From positions 393,033,601 through 393,097,600 of the forward strand of contig NC_090319.1 in assembly GCF_040869045.1 (NCBI RefSeq): a stretch of 64,000 nucleotides of DNA, given 5' to 3'. The notes beneath the pieces were generated by a model. That model was not told the origin of the DNA and searched no databases. It saw nothing but the letters and a program-made list of their open reading frames with translations. The position numbers and the translations under genes are program-made. Position 1 is the first letter of the stretch. The number at the start of each line of letters is the position of its first letter. Below, piece by piece: positions 24,001 through 36,000 of this stretch. Source of the DNA: Eurosta solidaginis (Eukaryota > Arthropoda > Insecta > Diptera > Tephritidae).

Positions 24001-27000
24001 TTGGTTGGAAACCTGGTGTGTAGTAGAGCTGTGCATTCACACAGGAAGTGCGCGTCTGTTTCTTTGCTGCCCTCCTCTCTGCATCTCTCATGCTGTTAAA
24101 AGGGATGGCCATTTTCTCAGCGTGTAGATCAAGCTGCCAGTGGCCCGTGATTGTGGCAGTGACCATAAATATTTATTTCCTTGAGCTATTTAGTAGGTTT
24201 TCTTACTATTGTAATTCAGCCAAGTTTGCTTGGTTATCTTGCAGGTGTCAACGCAGCACCAGATGGAGACTTCTAACACCTTGAATCTGCTATGTATGTT
24301 TCTTTTGATTGATGTAAATACTCAAAGTGTTAATCTGCTTCGTACCATTTTGGCCAAATGTGACCTCTTGCAGCAGTTTCGTAGAGGAGGAGATACCAAG
24401 GACTGCTCCGAAAAAAATGAACACTTTATTTTACTTGTATTTCGCCGAGCTTGCACTTGTTTTCCTTCAATTTTCTTCTAACGGAAACATTCATATTTAA
24501 AGTAGTTGACCCAAGCTAATATTCGCTTTGTTTTTAATAAGAAAATCACTTTTGCAAATGCTTATATTTCCGCCAAAAATTAATCAGCTGTTCATTTATC
24601 TGTCAAATCACACTTTCTAAGGTTGGCAACGGAAGTGCGGGTTGGAGGAGGAAACGACCAAGCACGTCTTGTGCTCGTACCCTGCACTTGCCAGGTTAAG
24701 ACTCCAGCTATTAGGAGTGATACAGCTGTCAGATCTAGAAGCAACAAGTGGCTTAAATCCTAGAAAGCCTCTGGTATTTTCCAAGAGGACGGAGTTATTT
24801 TATAATATAGTTCCTGGTTTCTGACGGGGTTTTTTCAGTTTGGTCGTTAAAACAAACTTCTGGTAACACTACGGACTCATTCAGTCTATGTGAGGTTCTC
24901 ATGGACCGGCCAGTTCAACCTAACCTAGGTTGGCAACATCAATTGAAATTAGTTGTAATTCGTAATACCAAACAGGAGTTGAGTTGTTTTAATTACAATC
25001 CAACTAAGTTGATTTGTAAACCGTACAACCGTTTTACAAGACGGTGGGACCAGCTAACTTTTATCAAAAAATATAAAGGTGGTATCAAAAGGCGCGCTTC
25101 GACCTCCGTTTTTAGGATCCGAAAGCGGGATTAAAAATTTTATTTCTGTCGAAAAATATTTGCAAAAACCCATAAAATGGGCCCGAAAGGGTCTGAAATA
25201 TGGGGCCCGATCCATAGTTTTTTTGCACAGGCGTCGGCTGCCTTGGGTCCCAATTTATGAAAATAATCTTGGGTGAGCCCAGCACCTTTCTGCATCAGTG
25301 AGTGTGTGTGTACAACAAATTCGAACCGACTTTTGCTTATGTCTTTTGACAGAATAAAATTTTTAATTTTCGCTTTCGGATTCTAAAAACAGAGGTCGAA
25401 ACGCATCTTTCGATACCACCTTTGATCAGTTTTGATAAAAATTAGTGGTGCACTGTCTTGTAAAACGTTACCTTTTTTTCAAAACAACTGCAAAATTTTC
25501 TGAGGCAACTGCTAGTAATCCGTTTTCAGTTTTTGATGTCTTAACAACCACACCAACACAAGGTTGTAAACGGTAATGCCGAAAAAAGTTGTTAGACTAG
25601 GCAACTTCAACAGACATCTTTTTTACAGGTTGAGTTGTAAACTGTAATCCCAAATTGCAAAATTTCAACTGAAAGAGATTTGAGTTGTAAACCGTGATAG
25701 GGGCATTAATTATAATTGGACTAAGTTGGGCTGTAACCCGTAATAGGGGCATTAATCCACTAAACGTGTTTCACTATCAAACATTCATAGATTTTTGGTG
25801 ATCCGTTTTTTCCTAATACCAACTGCTTTTTCCTTTGTTTTGATAATTTCTGCTTTATAAGGATTTCAAACGAAAAATCTTACGTCATCAAGTTTTCTGC
25901 ACTGTAAAAACACATACAGCCCAATTCTAAACAAAAATTCCGTGCGAATTTTTTCCCTTCTCCCATTCCTCGTAATCTAAATAAAAATTCCTTGTGAGTT
26001 TTTTCACTTCTCCCTTTCCTCCTATTCTGAACAACGTTCGAAAAAGCGTAAACCGGTTATGGAAGAAAAGTAGGTATTATGAATGTAAGGGAGAGGGAGA
26101 TTTCTTTGCCATTTCATAGAAGTTTTTTTACTTGTTAAATTAAAGGGAATGCATCAAAATAGTTAAAGGAAATTGGTTCTTTTAAGAAAGAACACTTATT
26201 TGTACAAATTTGTGCTAAAATATATATGTACATTCTACCACAATATTCTCACTGTTAATACAACAACAACAACAACAACCATAATATTCTTTATTTTAAG
26301 TAGAAAAGTATATCATAAGCAACATAAGAGCTCTTGGTATATTTGATGCAGCCATCCAGAAATTGCGCAAGGATTTTTAAGGATATATTTTGGCATATGG
26401 CAAAAGGCGAACTCAACTCGACTTGGCCGCCAGAAAATTGCTTTGCTGAATGAAAGCAGGCAACCCCAGCGGATTTGTGTTATCCCGCTATCTTCTTCTT
26501 CTTATGCTCCTCTGTTGATGTTACTGTGGCACAAATTCATTACTCATTTCAGTGAATAACACATGAAATGCAATACTGTGCATTGTTTATATTTTTTTTT
26601 TTTTAGTTTCAAACAAATCTGCAACAATAATTAAACTTTTCAATTTTTTAAACGAAATAAGAAATCCGCAACGAAATTTCAATTCACAAAACAGCTGACT
26701 TCGAAAATTCGAAATTCCTATTCCCCAATTATTCTTCTCCCTAGGAGAAAAGAATTGGAGGAATTTTCCCGCGGGAATAAAAAAATCCGCGAGAATATTT
26801 AGAATTGGTCTGATAATTTTTTAACACATCTACAATCATCTTTGGCGATTTTAGCGGCTTTTAAATACAAAAGATTATTTTTACTAAAGTAACTGTACAC
26901 TTTGTTTTCATGATCTTGTTTTTCAATTGACGATACAGCGAAAACCATGAATGATATATTGCGAAGAAGCTAATAAAAAACCAGAATATACCACATTCTC

Positions 27001-30000
27001 TAACAGTGTCTTACTCAAAATGATCCGGCACACACACTTCAAAAATAATTAATTAAAAGTGTGCACTTTCTTTTCGGAGCATTCCTTACGTCGACCACAT
27101 AAAACAGTAACATCACAGAGTGGCTATTATCAAAGTAGGTTTACTTCCTATGATTTCGGTGAAAACAATTTTTAGTTGTCAGATAAAAAACAAAAACAAC
27201 AAAAACAATTGTTGTCAGATTAAATTACGTAGTTCTTATCAGGGGCTGGATTATCTAACTGAGAAAAACGGAACAATGTTTACTGATTGAAAACTCATAT
27301 GCACACAAAGTTTACACTTTGAATTTTCATGCGATTCTGTAAGGTTTTTTGAATATGTCATATGTCAGTGAGAAAATATTTATCAAACGCCATGAAAAGT
27401 TATTCTGAATTCATAGATGCAGACATATGGCTTTTACATTTAGCGCTCATTCAGCAAAACAGTGTGCAAAATAACTTACAGAATCGCATGCAAATTCAAA
27501 GTGTAAATTTTGTGTGCATATGAGTTTTCAATCAGTAAAAATTTTTCCGTTTTTCTCAGTTAAGGAATCCAGCCCTGGATATGAACTACGTAATTTAACC
27601 TGGCAACTAAACGTTTTTGCATCAAAATCACAAAATTTTGTAAATTTTATTGATATAAAAAATATTTATCAAAACAAATTTTGTTTCGTTAATATCAAAA
27701 TCGAAATAAAAATAAATTACTTTTTCTTTGATTTCTCGAAGTAAGAATTTTTTTTAGCAAATTTTAAATGGAGAAAATACTCAAACTCAAAAACGAAATT
27801 TTTTGGGATTGTTTATTGAAATTTTTTCGGTAGAAAAACAACGTTAAAATTATTGGAAAACAAATTTTTAGGAATGAAAACAAAAATATTTTTATGTTTT
27901 TGATATAAATAACAAAATATTATGCAGCCTTGGTTCGTATCCATCTAGTTTCGAAGATACGACCGAAATGTAGTCGGACATGCTGGCACACTAGTAAAAT
28001 TATTTTGATTTAGTAACTTTTCTTTATCATAGTTTTTTTATTTTTTTAAATAATTTGAAACCCTAAATACTGGGTGTGCACTTGAAACATTCATTTGAGT
28101 CTATATAACAAAATGTAAATACTTATGCATTTAAAAAATCATGTTAATTATATAATCTTGCTATCTTATTTAGATATGATTTTAGTAAACTATAGATATT
28201 ACAACGCTCTTACAATACAATCAAATATATATGTATATATGTAGTCTTTACTTATAACTTACAATTAGAAACTGAGCTGTTTGCCTGTTTTCACTCTTCC
28301 AAAACGTTTATATTTACAGTCTTTTTTCGAACAGTGTAAAACGATACTGACTTGTCCTACTTATTTTTGGTATTTTAGCCGTAAATATTATTTTTGAATT
28401 ACATTTAAGAACCAAAAACAATAATTATTATAAATTTAAATATATAAAATAAATACTTAAAATAACCATCTGTACACAAATCAAACTTTAAGTACATTAG
28501 ACTGACTAAATGTTTAATTTTTTTAAATCCATTTCTTTTAGCTTCCAGTATGACTACTATAAAATATTTTCGATTAATAGGATACTATTTATTTACTTAG
28601 GTGCACTTTCGTTTTGTTTAATCTATAAATAGATATAATGTAAATAAAAATATTCTATTTTTCCATTTCCTTCTTTTTCACCTTCCATCCTACTTTCTCT
28701 CACTCCCAGTACCACTCCCACTCCCACTCTTAATCTTACTCCACTCACACTCACAATCACACTCCCACTCCCAGCAACACTTCCTCTCCCACTCCCACTC
28801 CCGTTCCCACTTTCACACTTGCACTTTATTGCCGCAGTATGGTTTGAAGTCATACTCGATGCACCCAGAAAGAAGGTAATTTGTATATTCTGGCCAGTAC
28901 ACAAAAAAAAAAAAAAAAACAAATATAATAAAATCAAGTTCAAGACTAACTATTATGCTACATTAACGCGGTTGTCAGGTGGCGGCCGGTAGCACCAAAG
29001 CGAACCTATCACTCCTAGCCCAATGAAGAAAATTGTGAATGTGGATAGACCAAGTATGATCCCAGTAGTGACATCGTGCAACGGCAAGCCGGGGTAGGGA
29101 TCTAACACAAGTATCACCACAAGGCCACAGCATTTAAGTAAGCAAAATAGTGTCACGAGAATATATCCAGAGGTGTAGCTACGATTAGGCAACCATTCGC
29201 AATGCCGTGACCGAAAACCGAGAAAACCAAGTCCAACTCCACTGAAGGCCGCAACTAAGCTAAATTGGAGATAAAACGATTTTCCGAACTAAAAACACAC
29301 CAAAAGAAAGAAATCTATTACTATAATCGGTACTCATAATTAAGGTCTTCATTAGTCTTACATGTGCAATCATATAGATAATTAGCGCCGAGTTCATGCT
29401 GCTGCTGATCACCAACATTAGCGATACGACGGCCAAAGTGACTGCAGCATTGGCCACCTTTTGCGGGTATGGCGTGGAGCTAATGGTGGACTTGCCATGT
29501 ATGCTGCTACAGTCCTCTTCCTCCACCTCCGGATAGACCCTCGATTGGTATGGGGTGATACGTGGTGTAATAACAGCCATGGTACGATCGCCCTGCAACT
29601 TGACCGAATCGTAATGAAGAGTTTGTGCGCTACGTTTGACACACCCAACAGATGATGTGTAGTGTAATTGCTGTTGGCTACGATAGTGGTATTTGGGTCT
29701 TTGTTGGTCTTGCTGATAGTGCTGTTGAAAATCTGGAGTCCTCTCCAAAGATGTAACATTATGCGGCGTTATGCTACGCGGAAGAGGGGTTTTGCGTGGT
29801 GTGGACAGAATTTCATGTAATAATTTTGTCGCAGCTGGATTTTTCAAAGGAGTTCCAGGGTAAGAGCTGATACCATTTGGTATTGGTGTCGACATCGGTA
29901 GCTTTTGTGGTGTAGACGTGCGCATTGTAGCATTTCGTGGCGTTTTCATGACACTCATCGTCGAGAAAGTTTCACTCTTGTTCAAATCGGGATTACTTAG

Positions 30001-33000
30001 GCAAGTTTCTTCTTCCTCATCTTCGTCGTCGAGCATGCGATCATCCTCCTCCGTTGGTATTACAGCATAACGATGTGCGCGTCCATTGTGCATTTGTATG
30101 ATCTCTTGATTGTCGTCAACTAATTCCTCATCCTCGGCTGTTGGAACCATTTGGTAGCGCTGATTGCTATTCTTATCAACAATAAGAAATGACTTGCTAC
30201 CGAAATCACTAGAAAAAGCATGTTTGATCTTGGGTGCCAGAGGTTGTAGCTGCTTTGTGATTGGTGGTGCTGCTCGTTCCAGAGCTGGCGGTAGGCTTGT
30301 GAAGGCCGCATCCGCTGACTGCCCATGAAATGAATGTGGCTCCTCATGAAACGATCCGGGTTCCTCATCACTGCTGTAGCAATCAAGATTATCTTGCGAT
30401 TTGGCATATCGTCGCATAGTCGTAAGCGGTGCTGGTGGGCCAGGCACGATGGCGTAACGGCTACTTTTACTGGCAGCCGAGGGCAAATCTTCTACCGGCA
30501 CAAGCGCATATCGTCCAGAATTGGAGCGAGTATTGAAAGCTGCCAACTCGGCAACTGCAGTAAAGTTATTTTGACGCGCATGCGTGACCGCTGGAACGTT
30601 TCTAACTGAGCTTTGTTGAGAAGTTTGTTTATACTGGCGCTGCTGCTGTAAGTGTTTTTGGTTTTCTAAAAGATGTTGTGAATGCACTTCTGGCTTTGGT
30701 GCTGTTCTCTGTCGTCTTTGAGTATTTACCGAACGTGTCGACATGCTACGCTGAAGACGCAGGGGACCAACGCGCGGATTTGCCTGTTTACCATCACCAC
30801 CATAAGAAATATTTAAGCTGCGGTTGTAGATCGTTTCAGCAGGCTGTTGATGTATTGAGGGGTCAAATTCGACACCTCGCGTCGGATAAAATTCACTACC
30901 TTCGCAAAACGCAGGATTTGTGTAGTTATGATGCGACATGGTACCGCTTTTCAATCGAGTTCGATATATTTGGATACGTTCGATTTCGATTGTTACGTTT
31001 TGCAGATCATTCACGCTCTCAAAATCAGTTTTTTTTTTAACTATTTTCCACTTAAAATTGCTTAGTAGACATCACCAAAGCAGAGCGCAATATATATATA
31101 TATTTTTTAAAATAGTTTCATTTGTTTTAAATTCTAATTTTACTAGGCATTTTAAATCCATGCCTAAAATATCACTTAAAAGATTACTTTGCGCATGCGC
31201 ATACAAATTATTAATCATGTATGTACATACATATGTATGTGTAAGACCGTTTCGAATTTCCGTTTTAAAATTATTCACTTCCACTCTCTTCAACGACTTC
31301 CTGGCGACTGCTGAAGCCTCGCAGAATTTCGGTTATATCGGAAGACCAACTGCAAAATGTGGAAGCTACAACTGCAACCCCCATTTAGTGTTATTTTGAT
31401 ATAAAAAATAATTCTTTATGTGTGCATTAATATATGTGTACGTGTATGCGTTTGTATAACCACTCATGTGTGGATAAACCAGCGGTGGCTTCGTATAGCT
31501 CCCCCTCTATAGATTTGTGTCAGAAGGTCCGCTCTGTTAGTGGTACGGTGGTGGTGTGTGTGTCCTGACATCGGTGTAATAATAATTGTGCTAAATAACA
31601 TTGCCGAGACAAAGTCGTATCGCTGATTATCAAAAACCTTGCACATACACAATTTCATACGGGCAATGCCTTGGCATTTGCTTTGGCGCGCGCTTATTTG
31701 ACTCAGTAGGAAACATCTGCTCCTTCAACGGCTGTTTTCTTTGCTGGCAGTTATTTGACGTGCGCTGCCAGTAGCACAAGCTAGGAACGATCAATGGTGT
31801 CTACCAACAACACCACAAAACGTACTCGTATAGTCGTACTTAAAATTTATACATATATATTTACATAAAAATAAATACTTTGCGCGATTTACCTCCGAGG
31901 AGATTTAGGCCGAGCTTGTCTTCCAATTTGATTCGTGCTCTATATTTTTCCTACAAATAGATGTTTTATGCCGAATGCCAACGGCATCTGCATGTCAGAT
32001 GCATTTTCACTGAGCATATTTTCATGGCAGAAATGCACTCGGACTGTTTGCCAAATCATTTTCGAGGGGCGCCCCGATTAGATAAAATTTTTTTTTATTG
32101 AAAAGACTTGTTTCTAAATTTTTGATGTTACTTTGCTCGGGAGTTGAACCCAGGACCCTCGGTGTGGTAGGCGGAGCACGCTACCTACCACCACACTACG
32201 ATGGCCGCCGTTACATACAAACATAAATAGAAACTAAGTTTTTTCTATAAATTCCCAATGAGCATTTAGACTCGAGTTTACTTTGAGCTATAGTTGGGCA
32301 CTAAGGCCCACTTGCAGACAGGCAAGTTAACTTTTCAACTCAGAGTTATTCTGATATTGAGGCTCAATGTCATACAATTTTTGAAAATTTTTGAAATTAA
32401 CTCTGAGCTTAAAAAACTTGCCTTTCTGCAAGTGGGCCTAAGGCGTTTCTCCAAAAATCAGTGGGTTTCTCAAGTTAAGTGCAGCTGCATATTCGCTTTA
32501 AAAACATACTGAGTATTGTATAGTTTTTGGCTATATGTATATTTTTTATCGTCGCAACTTTAAGTTTATTGATCTTGACATCTTTATATATAAAAAGAAG
32601 TGTACATTTTGATTGGCACTCCATAACTCGAGAACGGATAGAAAGATTGCCATGAAATTTTTAGGAAAGATACAGGAAGGAGAGATGATGGTTAGTTGAT
32701 TTTGAAATCCCAAATCGGTTTAGCCATTCTTGAGTTATGATTTTTTTTTAGTCTAATATATAAAATTCGTCTGTCACGGTGTTAGAGGCTTAACTCCTCC
32801 GAAACGGCTGAACCGATTCTCATGAAATTTTGTTAGTATACTGGGTAGGTCTGAGAATCGGCCAACGTCTACCCTTTTTTTCGCTACGTGTCTAGGGTCT
32901 TGAGATCAAAACGTGGACCCGGGTACCCCTAGAATGTGTTTATACAATATGGATATCAAATGAAAGCTGTTGATGAGTGCTATAGTACAGGATAATTTTC

Positions 33001-36000
33001 ATACAACTGGGAGGCTAGGGTCTCGAGATATAGCCCAACACGTGGACCCGGATACACCTAGAATGTGTTTTTACATTATGGGTATCAAATTGAAGCTGTT
33101 GATCTATGCTTTTCTACAGAGAAAGTTTTACACCGCTGGGTGACTACGGTCTCGAGATATAGACCAAAACACGGATCCGGATACCCCTAGAATGTGTTTT
33201 TATATTATGGGTATCAAATTGAAGCTGTTGCTCTAAAGTTCATTGTGATATTCGATTTAGTCGCATCAACCTGGCAAAACTGATAAATATGCATGCAAAG
33301 CCGTAATAAAGACAAGAATTAATAATACCCCCATACCTATTTACATACGTCCTATTCGATTTGCCAGAAATTTCGTATATAAATTTGCTATATTAGTATT
33401 TACGATGCTTTTTTCCGGGAAGTATAACAGAGACGGACTGGGACTGGGATTAGGACTGGGATTAGGACTAGGACTGGGACTGAGACTGAGACTCGGAGTG
33501 GGACTGGGGATGAGACTCGGAATGGGACTGGCACAAAATACATACAACCCTCTGGGGCTGGCAATAAGAGATGAAGAAGAAGGAGAAAACTTGAGAGAAG
33601 AGAAAAGAGAGAAGGAGACTGAGAAAGAGATAGAATGAGACGAAGGTGGAGATGAACCGAAAATAATGGAGGGAGGATTGAATAAAAAGATTAGGAAAAA
33701 GTGTAGAGGGGTAGGGCAGAGTTAGACGGAAAAAGCTTATTAAAATATATGCAGATAGGCCAAATTTAGGGCAGAACAACGTCTGCTGGGTCTGCTAGTA
33801 TAATATTAAGTCTGTGTGTCATATCATGCAGGGTCTAACTTTTTTGGGAAAGAGGACAGTGCCAACCTTCTTCCCTTATACATAGAACAGTTCCTTGAAA
33901 TCATTATTACTCTAAGTGTATTTGTCCTAGACCAGTAATATTAGGTATCAGAGTCATGTGAGGCAGTGGCTCCTGCAACCTCCCTCTTTTGGGATAGTGT
34001 TGTTGCTATTTCAAGGTCATTTCGAGATTATCTTCGGTCTATTTTGGAATTGGTTGCTTTGATCCCTAGAACGGAATCAAAATATACACAAACCATTTTA
34101 TTTGTTATCGGTTATTAATTAAATTCCCTCAGAGAATATTTTTCTAAGATAGAAAAATTATTATATTATTGTTGATTGGGTTTGTATTCTTTCAGTATTT
34201 TTGTATGTCATTGACTTGTGTGACACACACAACTCTTGAGGGTTGTTTTTATTTTGCCTGCCCTACTCGCCGCTCCCTTCAAATCGTCTCCCACCCTCGG
34301 CGCTTGATTCACCATGTGCTTGCTTTGTAGCGCTTGCGCAGCCGGCTATGCAAAAGACCGTTCATTGTTAGTGCAAAAGAAAATTTCAATTTCGAAATTT
34401 GGGCCGCATTTTGAAATTCGGCTTAAAACGGAAACATATGTACATTCGAGCGTATTGCACAAACAAGTTTGCAGTTTCCCTCACAAATTGAACAGTTTAG
34501 TTATGAGTAAAACGAGAATATAATTTTTTAGCACCGTGTAAAAAGGTTAGTAGGTATTTTCTCTACACCTTCTAGAGCTTACGATTTCTCGCGAGCCTCG
34601 CCTTCTCGCGAGATTCTCGAATCTCGAATGACTCGTAAGGCTCGTAAGGCTCGCGAGCTACTCGACATTCAATTTAATCGATTCACCGGCTGTTTTGTAT
34701 TCATAGAGCTTATGATTTCATCTGGAGCACAACCGAATATTTCCACAAAACCACAACTAAAAACACCGAAATGTATAGAATACTGCCAATGCAGCGACTG
34801 AATTGAAAGTCGAGAAGCTCGCGAGTATTACGAGTATTTCGAGATTCGAGAATCTCACGAGAAGCCTTGTTCTCGATGTCTCGTTAAAAAAAAAAAATAA
34901 AATATTGTGAACAAAATTATATGTATAATAAATTATGTTTTGAGTTAAATGTCATTGGAAAGCAATATAATCAGCAAAAACTCACAAGTAAAAAAACCAA
35001 GTATATAAATACTGTCAATACAGCAATTAAGTTTATGTCGAGAAGCTCGCGAGATTTACGAGTACCTCGAACACGAGAATCTCGCGAGAAGTCGAGTTCT
35101 CGATTTCTCAGTTCTCGAAAATCTCGCTTGTCTTCGAGAAGAAATCATAAACCTTCACTATTTCATGATTGATTTTTTGAGTGCTAAATTTTCATAATGT
35201 TGATAAGATCGAACAAACTATAATACCAAACTAAGCTATCATTCAAATTTTGTCTACAACAAACACCCTGTATTGAATATGTGCCGTTGAAATTGTAGAC
35301 CATGGGAAAAATTATGCATGGAACTTCTGTCTGAGGGATATGGACGAAATGTGCAACAGGTATATTAGTATGTGGCAGTTAGTTATAATATCGCACACTT
35401 AGATTAAACTTGAGATCAATTCAAAAAATCTTTAAATTCGAAAAACGCGAAAAACGGAGTCTGGTCCGCTTATTAAAAGAGGTGTTTGTGAATCGAGTGT
35501 ACAGTTCGGTAGGAATTGAATTGGATAGCTCGAAAGTACTTTTAACTTCGAAATTTTAGATTTTTAAGTAAGGTCTCTATTGATCTAAATGTGCGATATA
35601 ATGTTCTGTTTCAGCCGAACTGCGACATCCTTACTTGTTCCAAAATAAATTCGACCGTTACAGTTTTTTTCAGCGCTAACAATCACGCAACTTGTTTAAA
35701 GGTGTGCATATCTGAATAGGTACGTCGTCATGTATACACATACATATACGCACATTCCCATCTATGCTTTCAGTAAATCATTTGAAAAGCTGTTTCACGC
35801 CATCGCATTGTGAGCAGTGACCCTTAAATGGTTATTTGTTGATCGGCGTCCGTATAACTCGGTGTGGAACTAACTGTGAGTCTGCGATACCGCCAACACT
35901 CCTTCGGTGTAGAGTTACCGACTCACAGAGCTAATAAATGTCATATTATGTAGTGCGGTGATGACAATTCAACAAATATTAATACATACATATATGCAAA

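Noticed and set aside
28623..28943. 106-codon Gly/Ser/Val-rich minus-strand frame
   Set aside because: It covers the CCACTC minisatellite downstream of spdo.
29418..30609. Several 90-115-codon frames on both strands
   Set aside because: Shadows of spdo exon 1.
33341..33779. Ser/Pro-rich and Gly/Leu-rich frames
   Set aside because: They are opened by the GGGACT minisatellite of the Helitron and not by selection for a protein.
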